DNA of 64,000 nt from Epiperipatus broadwayi (lineage: Eukaryota > Onychophora > Udeonychophora > Euonychophora > Peripatidae), in the NCBI GenBank assembly GCA_028023455.1, contig JAQFVV010006354.1:1871615-1935614 (forward strand), given 5' to 3'. Shown here piece by piece: positions 23,267 through 34,469 of the stretch. Numbering within the stretch: position 1 is the stretch's first letter; each line of letters begins with the position of its first letter. The notes under the pieces are model-generated. The model worked only from the letters and a program-made list of their open reading frames with translations. It was not told where the DNA came from and searched no databases. The position numbers were made by a program, and so were the translations under genes.

Positions 23267-24790
23267 TCTTATCTCAAAATTTATGTTGTGCTTAATTTAA
23301 AGTTGTGTTTTTGGTGTGGTATTATGTATATATGCACCCACACACACACTAATAGTAAAATGATTTAAAAAGTACCTGTATATTTTATTGTAACAATTTT
23401 TATTTTAAAGAAAATGAAATTTGTAACAAATTTTATGATCTTGCTGTTAAAATTTTTTGTATAGTTCAGAGACAATGCTCGCTTTGTAAATTTTACATTT
23501 TATCAACACTAAATTCCTTTATTAATTAAGAGGTTAACAATAAAAGTATAGTTGTATGTAAAATTCTTTAATTTAGATAATTAATCTGCAATTTTGTAAT
23601 TAATGCAAAAATGCTATCTTATCTGAAAAAAAATCACTGATTTGCAGATTGAATGAATTATTGAAATCCTGAGTGGGACCAACAATAAGTGGTGAAGTTA
23701 TATAAAGGACCAATCCACATTAATTTAATTTATTCTATTATAATCCATTCCATGCTATTCTATTCTATTCAGTTCTGTTGATTTTATTTGATTCTGCTTT
23801 ATTTCACTTACACTGTGTTATAAGTGCCCATTTGTAAAATAAACATTATCCAAAACTAAGATTTCCCTCCATCATGACTCAATCTTTTGCCAGAATATGC
23901 CAAATTCAGCTGCTGATTAACCTCATGAACCAGCCAATTGCAGTATTTTAGAACTTGTTTAAAACAAAGCACTTTTTAACAACAAAAGAAAGACAAGAAG
24001 ACCATGGGAAAAATACATCAATCGGCAATGAGTACATACTCATTTGATTAATATGTAAAGAAAGTAAGATCTCTCCACCCTGTCACTATGGATTAATAAT
24101 AAAACCCTTATATTTACTATTGTTAAGTCAGTGACCTAAGGATGTATGTAAATCTAGTTTATTAAGTTTTATTTTATATTCATATATTTCTTAGATTATA
24201 ACATGTTTTATATTTCGGTTTTATTATTATTTTTATTTACTTGATCTTAGCTTGTTATAGATTAAAAGTATTTCCATTTTAAATATTGAATGTATTTGAC
24301 TATTGATCAGTCAGTTAATTTGTGTGAAAGTTAAAAATGCTATAGTATTATAGAATTAGTTTTTTTTTTTTGTTGTAAAATTTAAAAAAGTTATTGAAAG
24401 GAACCTTGTAAGAAAAGTTTTTCCCCTTTCACTCATCATTGTTTTCTGAGTAAAAGTAAAAGAGTTTTTGTTTGTTTTGAAAATATAAACTCTTAATTAA
24501 TAATATTTAATTATGTATGGATTAATAATTTCACAGAACTTGGCATATTTATTTTTTTCGTAATGTACATGGATGTGTGTATAATAATTTATTATATATT
24601 TAAACCATAAATGAAATAACAGATTACTTATGTTTATATTTTATGTGCCTGAAAGATATAGAGATTATTGACTTATGCATAAACATACATATAAGTACCC
24701 CTTTTTACATACTATTGGGGAAGTTTATTTATGTATTTAGTCTTTTATTTATTTCTATTTAGCATTGGATGCAGCTAAGATTCTACACAT
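23267..24790. other. Intergenic, nothing recognised
   Basis: AT-rich, short homopolymers, a 'tattct' cluster near 23735-23770. No gene supported. Confidence 0.5.
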
Positions 24791-24791
24791 G

Positions 24792-24794
<3 letters not shown>

Positions 24795-24823
<29 letters not shown>
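24795..24823. repeat. (TA)n microsatellite
   Basis: Short TA run before a minisatellite-like region. Confidence 0.9.
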
Positions 24824-24825
<2 letters not shown>

Positions 24826-24828
<3 letters not shown>

Positions 24829-25215
24829 GGTTGGAATGATTCTCATCATACCCCCCCCCCCAATATCCATCATACCAGTCCCGCTAGTCACTAATTCGAT
24901 CTTTATCGGTGTGTAGTCCCCTACACATCGAGCATCCACGTTGGTCATTTGATATAATGGACAGAATGATTAGCACTTGGATATATCTATCAGATTCAAC
25001 AATCAGCTGGTTCGACCACAAAGTATGACCAACTTATACAAAGTCTATATGTGATGGTACACCAATCTATCGAGCCCCAAACATTGATGGTGCCAGTTAT
25101 AATAGATAGAATGATGACCACTAGCCCCAAAAGTTGATGATGCCAGATATAATGGATAGAATGATTACAACTAACCCCAAACATTGCTAACACCAGTATA
25201 ATGGGTGGTCAACTA
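24826..25215. repeat. ~50-bp minisatellite, degenerate
   Basis: Repeated blocks of 'ccccaaacattgatggtgcc' followed by 'ataatrgatagaatgat' (near 25076, 25125 and 25176), with looser versions upstream ('ataatggttggaatgat' 24826, 'ataatggacagaatgat' 24954). Also holds an 11-bp C run near 24851. No function seen. Confidence 0.65.
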
Positions 25216-25818
25216 ACTTGCAGACTGTACTACTATGCAGATGTAGCAATATGGTGTGGGGATAAATTAATATGCACTAATTTATTACCCCTAATGAAAT
25301 AATCTGCAAAGACTTACCAGGCTTAGAAGGTAAAAAAGTTGAATCCAACTATGTTCAGACTGTGGGTCATTTGATAAAGTGCTAATGAGAACCCGATGAA
25401 ATACTTAACCAATGATTGCATACCCTTTAATTGACTAACTCTATCCCTAGTTAATAATATTAACTGCAATTTAGGTTAGTTCATCTACTTTCCCCTTTTT
25501 AATTCCATTATGTTCTAATATTCAATCCCAGAGAGAATATTGCTTTTAACTCCTTTAGCAGGTATGAACAGATATACACAGCAACTCCTGCACCTATATA
25601 TAGGTTATAACTAGCATTTATTATATTTGTTTTATTTTCAAGCTTTTATATAATAAGAAAAATAGATGTGTGTGCATGTATAATTATTTATAAACTGTGG
25701 AATGTCAGGACAAGTCAATAAACCAAAGACCGGAATAATACACACTCTCAAACATTTATTAACAATAATAAATATCAAGTATAACAACAATAGTAATGAT
25801 AATATATATATATTTTTT

Positions 25819-25821
<3 letters not shown>
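25216..25821. other. Intergenic, nothing recognised
   Basis: AT-rich spacer leading into TA-rich DNA before the gypsy element. Confidence 0.5.

Positions 25822-25857
<36 letters not shown>
25822..25857. repeat. (TA)n at left edge of the gypsy element
   Basis: TA tract broken off exactly where the LTR starts with TGTACC. The other LTR ends in a TA tract too, so the element probably inserted within a TA microsatellite and the target-site duplication is hidden. Confidence 0.9.
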
Positions 25858-25860
<3 letters not shown>

Positions 25861-26438
25861 ACCGAGATACATCAGGAAGGAGTGTGCTTTCTTCGGAGTT
25901 ACACATAATTTTGGGAGAAATATAAATTGATAAAATATTTGTTTAAATATTTAATAAAAATAAAAGGTCTTGTAGGGTAAAATAAGAATAAAAAGAATTT
26001 TTTTCTCATAGAAGGGTTTATCGTTAAAAGCATAAATTAGACAGTTTTATAAGATATAATTTTGAATCATATTTAAATAAAACCTAAAGAATTAAAACTT
26101 GATTTAACTAAAAATTTGATTTAATTGAAATTTGATTTAAGATTGCTTTTAAAAAAAAAAAAAGAAAAAAAAGCAAGGTGGAGTTCGTTTTGTCTTATAA
26201 TAAAAAAAATATATATATATAATCAAAGGAATGTAGTGAACAATGGGAGCTAATGACAAACATGAGAAATTTCCATTAAACGGCTAGTTAGTGAAATAAC
26301 TCTAACAAAGAAATTGAAATTTGCAATCATCTAAAGAATGACCAATGAAACTGTGTAGAGAGTCGAAAGAAAAGAAATAATTGTCCAATAGCAGAAATTC
26401 AGAATGTAGATTGAATCCGCAAGATAAGGACCGTAAAA

Positions 26439-26446
26439 TATAAAAG
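26439..26446 (+). promoter_or_regulatory. LTR TATA box
   Basis: TATAAAAG followed by a GC-rich step, the only strong TATA box in the LTR. It would start transcription near 26470. The same motif is at 32378-32385 in the 3' LTR. Confidence 0.6.
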
Positions 26447-26571
26447 GGGCGAATTTTCTATTGTATTATTAGAGTATTGAATTATTAGATTGAATTTGAT
26501 ATTGTGATTAAAATTTGATTCTGATTTATTCTTAATTTCATAGTCATATTATTAATATACGTCTAAAGTTA

Positions 26572-26577
26572 AATAAA
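26572..26577 (+). terminator. LTR polyadenylation signal
   Basis: AATAAA about 130 bp after the TATA box, placing the R/U5 border near 26590-26600. Confidence 0.5.
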
Positions 26578-26827
26578 ACATAATGCTGCATTGTTAAACC
26601 CATCGTGTGAACAGCCGGCCGAATCCTTCCCTGCAATACCAACAGCAGACAGTTCGAATGTCGATCATGGTCGTGTAAAACAAGAAGGAAACGGAGTGTC
26701 CACGGTGAAGCCCACAGGATCCCAACGACATCGGGAAAAGGATCGCAAAGAGTTAGCGCTAACTGACCGAAGGAAACACTATCAGAAGCTACGCTCGGAA
26801 CCTTGCATAAAGGAGAAAGCTAGGTAA
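26573..26827 (+). other. Open frame inside LTR, possible exon with splice donor
   Basis: Open from 26573 to the stop at 26825-26827 but with no ATG (the first leucine codon is TTG at 26591). The product is hydrophilic and ends in a basic stretch including 'RHREKDRKELALTDRRKHYQ'. It looks more codon-like than its AT-rich surroundings. The stop overlaps an 'AG|GTAATA' donor-like site at 26823/26824, so it could be a 5' exon rather than a free-standing gene. The copy in the 3' LTR (to 32766) differs by one Arg/His change. Function unknown. Confidence 0.35.
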
Positions 26828-27567
26828 TATTTATTTCATTTTTTGTTCACTAATTAAAAGCCGTAATAATATGTGGAATAATAAACTCTGAACTTTATGT
26901 TACGAACAATAATTACTAATTGTCTTTAGCTCCATTACCCAGGGATTTTATTATGATTTCAAATATATTTGTGTGCGTATAATTACTTTTTAAATGTATG
27001 TATAATATGATATTTTGGTTGTATTAAATATTATCTAAACTTGAACAAAAGTGTAATTAATTATATTATAAGACCAAACGAAGTGAAATAGCGTAAATGG
27101 AGACTTAATGGGTTAGTGATTACTTAAATTAAATAAAAAAAAAAAGGAAAGCGAGAAAATTAGCGCAGAGAAAGATTCGTAAATTGATTTTTTAGGTAGG
27201 CGGAGTATATATTTTATTGATTATTGTAGCTGAGCTAGCGGGAGCGGGTACTAGATCGTATTGGTCAAGCAGACTTGTCGACAAAGGTCGGCTGGCGCCC
27301 ATTGGATTTTTTCCTTTAAATAAATAAAAGGTTTGATTGGCTAATGTGTAATCTAGTAAACGAGTATTAATGTTATTGGCAAATGTTTGCAAATGATATT
27401 GACCACTCTACCCGAGGTACCGACAGCCCCGTGATAGGATTTTGTGTAAGAGGGAGGTACAAAGTTCTGATCGAGTCGTTATTATAGACATTAAATATTT
27501 TATTGATTTTATATAAATGATGTTTATAAAAAATTACAAGACGACGCAAAAGAGGCTTAGGTAGAAA

Positions 27568-27585
27568 TGGCGTGTCAACGTGGAA
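27568..27585 (+). promoter_or_regulatory. Gypsy primer-binding site
   Basis: TGGCGTGTCAACGTGGAA starts one base after the LTR, where a tRNA 3' CCA would pair. It partly resembles the complement of a tRNA-Asn 3' end (TGGCG, CAACGTGG). The tRNA identity is tentative. Confidence 0.55.
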
Positions 27586-27932
27586 CGAAATTAAATGTTT
27601 TGAATGGCAGGACCGACGTGAGTCATGACTGGACGTTTTAAGCGGTGTGGCCAGAGTCGTGTATGAGTGACAGAAGTGATAGCTAGTAAAAAGAAGTGGG
27701 AGGGAGCGTGATAGTAGGATTAGAAAACGGTATAAGCAGCGCAACTGTAAAGGTGATTTTGCAATTATATAAAACGTGGAAGCATAGGGACACTCCGGGG
27801 AATTTTAGCATAAGAAAAAAAAAAGAACTGGGAAGGTTAGGTGTGGATTGTACACACGTTCCAAATAGAAAATAAAAAAAAAAAAAAAAAAAAACAATCA
27901 TATTAAATAAAGTCAGATAAAATAGGTGTAAA

Positions 27933-28969
27933 ATGGAAATAGCAAGTCGGGTTATCAAAATAAAGACTTTCTCGGGAAACGAAGGGGAAAGACCGAATAG
28001 ATACTTGGAGAGTCTAGAACGTTTTTTTCATGTAATGAGTTCAGCGAGTCGGTCAAAGTTAATATAGCTATTAGCTACATACAAGATGAGGCCGAAAATT
28101 GGTGGGAGTCACTGGGAATAAAGCCAACGAACTTCAAGGAATATAAACAAGCATTGCTGAAGAGTTATTGGGGGGAGGGGCTTCAGGAAGTTGTTAAACA
28201 TCAGGTAACACAAGAAAAATGGCGAACAGAAGAATCACTAAGTACATATTTCCGCAAACAAGTGGCGAGATTAAGGGGAATCACAGCATACAAACTATCT
28301 GAGCAACAAATACTGCGGATAGTAAGGCGAGGCTTCCCAGAAAACATCCAAGAAATAATAATAGGGAATGATACCATAGAGCGAGCGGCAGAGATACTCA
28401 GGACGATAGATAACGATAAACAGTATGAAGAAAATCGGAGGAAAGAGGGAAATGCAGAAGATAATAGCAGACAAGTAGCAAACCTAGTACAAAATGAAGA
28501 GAGGGGCGAGCTGGGAATGGCATACCAATCATGTCCTAAAATAGAAATAGGAATCGAAGGGAAGGCGATTAATGCACTACTTGACTCAGGCAGCCAAGTG
28601 TCGGTGATTTCGCAGAAAACGTTCAATGAAATGGACCGGAGTAACTTGAAAATTAAAACCTTGCCATTAAAGGATGTATACGTAAGGCTGGCGAATGGGA
28701 AAAGAGCCAAGTTGGCATCGGAGCAAGCTTGGGTGAGTATTAAGATCGCAGGGAAGGAATACAACCACGTCATGCTGATCTTGGAGGGATTGATACATGA
28801 TGCTATCCTGGGCTCAGACTTTATGTGCAAAGCAGGATGCGTGCTGGATTATGAAAAGCGACAGGCAAGAATTAATCATGCAGAAATACCGTTTGACGTC
28901 TGCGAGGCAAACAATAGTAGAGCGGAGCACGATGCAGAAAGTGCAGGGATACAAATAGAAAAAAAATAA
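27933..28969 (+). pseudogene. gag-pr: Gypsy Gag-protease ORF, frame-broken
   Basis: The frame opens at ATG 27933. A change of frame at the T-run 28022-28028 leads the first frame to TAG at 28065-28067, while the rest of gag continues in another frame, open to TAA 28967-28969. The gag part shows a retrotransposon-type capsid signature ('AENWWESLG', 'VARLRGITAYKL', 'RRGFPENIQEIIIG'). It passes without a CCHC zinc knuckle into an aspartic protease with catalytic 'LLDSGSQVSVIS' (DSG at 28583-28591) and the flap/ILG-like segment 'DAILGSDF'. The whole gag is short, about 190 residues before the protease. Confidence 0.85.
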
Positions 28970-29019
28970 TAATAAGGGAAGAGGAACAGGAAAGCGAGAA
29001 TGGAGAACGACTGAAGAAT

Positions 29020-30597
29020 TTGTTGAACACGTACGAGGATGTGTTTTCAGAAGTTCCGGGAGTTATCGAAGGATACGAACACCGAATAAAGCTTATGGAA
29101 GACCAGCCGTATCAAGCGCGAGCATACCCAATACCACATCAATATAGAAATGCCGTAGAAGAACAGCTACAGAATATGCTAAAATGGGGAATTATTTCTA
29201 AATGCTCATCACCATACAATAATCCGTTGGTGACAGTAAAGAAAAAGGACGGGTCTATTCGATTGTGTTTAGACGCGTGACAGTTGAATAAAATAACAGT
29301 GCTAGACACTAATGCCCCACCACCTATAAGTGAATTATTAATGAAGTTCCATAAAAAAAGGATATTTTCGACGTTTGATCTAACGGCCAGCTACTGGCAG
29401 ATCAAGCTTCACCCTGAAGACCGGAAATATACCGCTTTCCGATATAATGGATGGGCATATAACTTTAATCGGGTTCCCTTCGGCTTAAAAAACAGTGGAG
29501 CGGGACTAATACAATGCCTTGATCAAGTATTGTCAGAAAAAATTAAGAGTTTAATTACGATGTATGTGGACGACATCATTGTGGCCTCGGATAGTGTGGA
29601 GGAGCACTTCGAACATTTGAAGCTACTGTTCGGGGAGTGCATAGAAAAAGGAATTAAAATAAATTTGGGGAAAAGCCACCTAATGACTCCGGAGGTGAAA
29701 TTCTTGGGACACATTATCAGTGAGCAGGGAATATCTCCAAATCCAGAGAAAATCGAGGCGATACAACAGTTTCCAAAGCCAAGGAAGAAGAAAGACATCA
29801 AAGCTTTCCTCGGACTGTGTAATTTTTTCAACCGATTTTATAAAAACTTTTCCTCAGACATGGAACCTCTCTTACAGCTATTAAGGAAGGACAAAAGGTG
29901 GATGTGGGAGGAGCAACAAGAGCGTAGTTTTGAAAAGGTAAAAAGGGGGTTTCTAAAAGAGGTCATGCTGTCATACCCAGATTTTGACAAACCATTTGTA
30001 GTGCAAACTGACAGTAGTGGAATGGGCCTGGGAGCCACATTATCTCAGGTGCAGGACGATGGGAAATATGGGGTGTTATTCTTTGTAAGTCGCTTATTAA
30101 GTAAGCCTGAAAAAAATTATACAGTAACTGAGAGGGAGGCTTTAGCAATTGTCTGGGCCTTTAAGAAGTTTAGACAGTATTTAATCGGGTCGCAGGTGAT
30201 AGTGATCACAGACCATAGGAGCCTTGAGTTCCTTAATCATAGCTTCCTCACGAATAGTAGGCTGATCCGATGGAGTTTGATCTTACAAGAATTTAACTAT
30301 CGCGTGCAGTATTGCCCAGGCAAAGACAATATGGCGGCAGACGCTTTAAGTCGCTATCCGATAGAACCACCGCAGCAACATTTAACTTGTAACGATGCGT
30401 ACATAGCAGCGGCGGAAGTAGATAAAGGCGAGGATATAGAGTGCAGTTTGCAAAGATTAGTGAAAGCGCAAGAAGAGGATACAGAATGTAAACAAATAAT
30501 AGACCACTTGCGCCATCAGCCTGCAGGAAGACCTGTAAACAATACGGTATGGAAAGAAAAAAAAATATTGTTTAAAAAATGGACTTTTACAGCGTAA
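29020..30597 (+). pseudogene. pol: Gypsy reverse transcriptase-RNase H, interrupted
   Basis: RT starts with 'YQARAYPIPHQYRN' and 'VTVKKKDGSIRLCLDA'. It is then cut by TGA 29278-29280 where the family has Arg, in a CpG context consistent with C-to-T decay. It resumes with 'LNKITV', 'FSTFDLTASYWQIKL', 'FNRVPFGLKNSG' and the catalytic 'MYVDD' (29563-29574). The connection domain and RNase H follow: 'VVQTDSSGMGLGATL', 'TEREALAIVWAFK', 'VITDHRSLEFL'. The frame ends at 30597 because of a frame change at the A-run 30574-30579 just before the integrase. Catalytic residues are otherwise present. Confidence 0.9.
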
Positions 30598-30634
30598 AAT
30601 AAGAGATGAGGAGCATACACGAGTCGTTCTTCCA

Positions 30635-31654
30635 GTGAATATGCGGAAACAAATAATCATGTTCATACATGAAAATTATGGACACTATGGGGCAAGCAAG
30701 ACGGAAGGGTTGATAGGCAATTGGTTTTATTGGCCAAGAATGTATAAGAGTGTTTTAGACGTCATTGAGGGATGTACTGTATGTGCGAAAACAAAGCCCC
30801 CAAACTCATCAAGCGTGGGCCCGTTGAGACCTATATATGCATACCAGCCTAACAGCCTATTGGCAATAGATTTCTATGGACCCCTACCCCAGTTTAATAG
30901 AAAGAAGTATCTTGTTGTAGCCTATGACGTTTTTTCCAAATTCGTAGCGATATATCCGGTGACACAAGCTAATGCCAAACAAACTATACAGGTACTTGAA
31001 CGTCAACATTTTCGAGACGTGGGAATCCCAAAGCAGATAATATCAGACCATGGAACTCCCTTTATGTCGGAGGAATGGAAAAGGTGGACGAAGCGCCACC
31101 AGATCAGACATATTCTCACTTCGATTCGCAATCCGCAGTCTAATCCCTGCGAACGAGTCATGAGGGAATTGGGGCGCTTATTTCAGGTGTATCTCCAGAA
31201 CAATCATCGTAGATGGGTAAAAGAGGCCACGAGAGTGGCGAACATGATAAATTGGTCCAAAAACAAATCCACCGGGTTCGAACCCATCAGGCTTCATCAC
31301 GAAAGAAATACCCCTTACCCATTCAAAACCCCTTTACCGATTAGAACACCACCTATTGATAAGAAGAAGGACACGGATGAAGCACGCTGTAAACTCAGAA
31401 AGATGGGAAATATAAGACAAAGGAGACAAGGGAAGAGCAAGGCTATGTTCAAGCTGGGAGATGAGGTCATGGTAAGGGTAAATCCAGTAAGCCATCCGGA
31501 AAAGGGGATATACAAGAAATTTCAACCAATATACGATGGGCCATACAAAATCATAAAGGAGTACGGAAATAACGCCTTCAAAGTCGCCCAAGGGTCAGAC
31601 TGCAGGGGAACGTTCAATGCGCGATCCTTACAATTACTAAAGAAGAAAGCTTAA
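30635..31654 (+). CDS. Gypsy integrase region of pol (own frame)
   Basis: Open for 340 codons. The first ATG is at 30641, but the natural protein is the continuation of pol from the preceding frame. A zinc-binding HHCC module is visible (H-E-N-Y-G-H ... C-T-V-C). The catalytic core has D in 'AIDFYGP' (30869), D in 'IISDHGTPF' (31046) and E in 'NPCERVMREL' (31151), with 34 residues between the second D and E. A C-terminal GPY-type segment 'YDGPYKIIKEYGNNAFKV' ends the protein near 'LQLLKKKA'. No chromodomain. The domain appears undamaged. Confidence 0.88.
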   Translation: MNMRKQIIMFIHENYGHYGASKTEGLIGNWFYWPRMYKSVLDVIEGCTVCAKTKPPNSSSVGPLRPIYAYQPNSLLAIDFYGPLPQFNRKKYLVVAYDVFSKFVAIYPVTQANAKQTIQVLERQHFRDVGIPKQIISDHGTPFMSEEWKRWTKRHQIRHILTSIRNPQSNPCERVMRELGRLFQVYLQNNHRRWVKEATRVANMINWSKNKSTGFEPIRLHHERNTPYPFKTPLPIRTPPIDKKKDTDEARCKLRKMGNIRQRRQGKSKAMFKLGDEVMVRVNPVSHPEKGIYKKFQPIYDGPYKIIKEYGNNAFKVAQGSDCRGTFNARSLQLLKKKA

Positions 31655-31778
31655 CAAGTAACATGGACACACGAGAATAAGAAAGGACGAACTTCCATCA
31701 AAATAAATCGAGGGGAATGTATAGTAAGAATAAAGTTAAACGTTGAAACTAAAACATTCAGAGTGATATTTTAGTTTC

Positions 31779-31797
31779 AAAAGGGGGGACGGAGAAA
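31779..31797 (+). promoter_or_regulatory. Gypsy polypurine tract
   Basis: Purine run containing 'aaaaggggggacggagaaa' immediately before the 3' LTR, the plus-strand DNA primer site. Confidence 0.85.
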
Positions 31798-33503
31798 TGT
31801 ACCGAGATACATCAGGAAGGAGTGTGCTTTCTTCGGAGTTACACATAATTTTGGGAGAAATATAAATTGATAAAATATTTGTTTAAATATTTAATAAAAA
31901 TAAAAGGTCTTGTAGGGTAAAATAAGAATAAAAAGAATTTTTTTCTCATAGAAGGGTTTATCGTTAAAAGCATAAATTAGACAGTTTTATAAGATATAAT
32001 TTTGAATCATATTTAAATAAAACCTAAAGAATTAAAACTTGATTTAACTAAAAATTTGATTTAATTGAAATTTGATTTAAGATTGCTTTTAAAAAAAAAG
32101 AAAAAAAAGCAAGGTGGAGTTCGTTTTGTCTTATAATAAAAATATATATATATATATATAATCAAAGGAATGTAGTGAACAATGGGAGCTAATGACAAAC
32201 ATGAGAAATTTCCATTAAACGGCTAGTTAGTGAAATAACTCTAACAAAGAAATTGAAATTTGCAATCATCTAAAGAATGACCAATGAAACTGTGTAGAGA
32301 GTCGAAAGAAAAGAAATAATTGTCCAATAGCAGAAATTCAGAATGTAGATTGAATCCGCAAGATAAGGACCGTAAAATATAAAAGGGGCGAATTTTCTAT
32401 TGTATTATTAGAGTATTGAATTATTAGATTGAATTTGATATTGTGATTAAAATTTGATTCTGATTTATTCTTAATTTCATAGTCATATTATTAATATACG
32501 TCTAAAGTTAAATAAAACATAATGCTGCATTGTTAAACCCATCGTGTGAACAGCCGGCCGAATCCTTCCCTGCAATACCAACAGCAGACAGTTCGAATGT
32601 CGATCATGGTCGCGTAAAACAAGAAGGAAACGGAGTGTCCACGGTGAAGCCCACAGGATCCCAACGACATCGGGAAAAGGATCACAAAGAGTTAGCGCTA
32701 ACTGACCGAAGGAAACACTATCAGAAGCTACGCTCAGAACCTTGCATAAAGGAGAAAGCTAGGTAATATTTATTTCATTTTTTGTTCACTAATTAAAAGC
32801 CGTAATAATATGTGGAATAATAAACTCTGAACTTTATGTTACGAACAATAATTACTAATTGTCTTTAGCTCCATTACCCAGGGATTTTATTATGATTTCA
32901 AATATATTTGTGTGCGTATAATTACTTTTTAAATGTATGTATAATATGATATTTTGGTTGTATTAAATATTATCTAAACTTGAACAAAAGTGTAATTAAT
33001 TATATTATAAGACCAAACAAAGTGAAATAGCATAAATGGAGACTTAATGGGTTAGTGATTACTTAAATTAAATAAAAAAAAAAAAGGAAAGCGAGAAAAT
33101 TAGTGCAGAGAAAGATTCGTAAATTGATTTTTTAGGTAGGCGGAGTATATATTTTATTGATTATTGTAGCTGAGCTAGCGGGAGCGGGTACTAGATCGTA
33201 TTGGTCAAGCAGACTTGTCGACAAAGGTCGGCTGGCGCCCATTGGATTTTTTCCTTTAAATAAATAAAAGGTTTGATTGGCTAATGTGTAATCTAGTAAA
33301 CGAGTATTAATGTTATTGGCAAATGTTTGCAAATGATATTGACCACTCTACCCGAGGTACCGACAGCCCCGTGATAGGATTTTGTGTAAGAGGGAGGTAC
33401 AAAGTTCTGATCGAGTCGTTATTATAGACATTAAATATTTTATTGATTTTATATAAATGATGTTTATAAAAAATTACAAGACGACGCAAAAGAGGCTTAG
33501 GTA

Positions 33504-33506
<3 letters not shown>
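31798..33506 (+). repeat. Gypsy element 3' LTR
   Basis: 1709 bp, nearly identical to 25858-27566. Visible differences are transitions such as those near 32613, 32684, 32736, 33019, 33031 and 33103, plus poly-A and TA length changes. Ends 'ggtagaa' directly against (TA)n. Confidence 0.92.

Positions 33507-33556
<50 letters not shown>
33507..33556. repeat. (TA)n at right edge of the gypsy element
   Basis: About 50 bp of alternating TA. Confidence 0.95.
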
Positions 33557-33559
<3 letters not shown>

Positions 33560-34371
33560 GTGTAACAAGTGAACCTCTACCATCTTACTAATTAATTATT
33601 CTCTATATCCAACCCTTATACACCATGGTAGAAATCCATATATGTCACTCATTCTCTACAAATCATAATTATATAGAAAAATCGATTTTAGTTATTTAAT
33701 ATTATTGAGATGCTGGCTAGCTAAATTATATATTTACAAATGTTAATCTATTTAACAAGTTTCCCCAATTTATATATATGATAGAGACAGATACCAGTTG
33801 ATTAGTCAAACTTATTGAAAAATATACGTACACAGTTAATCACAAATATAACATATAATATGTATTCTGTATAAGTGTTGTAATTTAACTTATGTATAAA
33901 TTTAGAGAATCTTACCTCAATATTTATATGGATAACCTGATGCAAAGCAGGTGGTATTACCTAAATTTTATTTATAATGAAAATATAAAAAATATCAAAA
34001 TGAATAATCCCCCCTTTTCTTCTTTGCTAATTCTGAAAAATGAGGCTTCAACATCAGAGTGTGAGAATACAAAAGATAGTATGAATAAAAATAAAATGAA
34101 CAAAAATTTACAATATTGATTCTTTGATTAAAAATTGTAATTGGAACAAAGTTCATAAAAATCATCATAATAAAATTAGGCAAGTTGTTCTTCAAAGCAG
34201 TTTCACTTAGTAAATCATTTACCTTAGCAAAGATAGATAGGTACAATGGGGTCTCCTGTAGCTGTGTTTAATGGTAAACATCTTGATCCTCATTTGAATC
34301 ACCATAAAGTATTCCAATCCTTGTTTATTTTTGACTGTAGGCATCTTCTTGTGTGTTTACAAGAAAGTAGA

Positions 34372-34374
<3 letters not shown>
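33557..34374. other. Intergenic, nothing recognised
   Basis: AT-rich. Small ORFs (75 codons at 33892, 83 codons on the minus strand) have no family features. Confidence 0.5.

Positions 34375-34467
<93 letters not shown>
34375..34467. repeat. (TA)n microsatellite, ~93 bp
   Basis: Uninterrupted alternating TA. The poly-Ile-Tyr ORFs that cross it on both strands are artefacts. Confidence 0.98.

Positions 34468-34469
<2 letters not shown>

Larger units (their letters stand above)
25858..27566 (+). repeat. Gypsy element 5' LTR
   Basis: Begins TGTACCGAG and is repeated at 31798-33506. The 3' boundary is set where the two copies diverge ('ggtagaa' then 'atggcg' here, TA repeat in the other). The usual terminal CA is not evident. 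Contains a TATA box, an AATAAA and an ATG-less open frame, giving an unusually long U5 of nearly 1 kb. Confidence 0.92.
25858..33506 (+). mobile_element. Ty3/gypsy-type LTR retrotransposon, complete but coding-defective
   Basis: 7.65 kb. Two 1709-bp LTRs flank a 4231-bp interior ordered gag, protease, reverse transcriptase, RNase H, integrase, which is the Ty3/gypsy order. PBS and polypurine tract are in place. The LTRs differ by about six transitions and a few length changes in homopolymers or TA runs, so insertion was recent. The interior nevertheless carries two frame changes and one nonsense codon. Clade is not assigned. No chromodomain follows the integrase. Confidence 0.93.

Noticed and set aside
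28201-28830. 209-aa minus-strand ORF
   Set aside because: Antisense shadow of the gag-protease region, which has clear family motifs on the plus strand.
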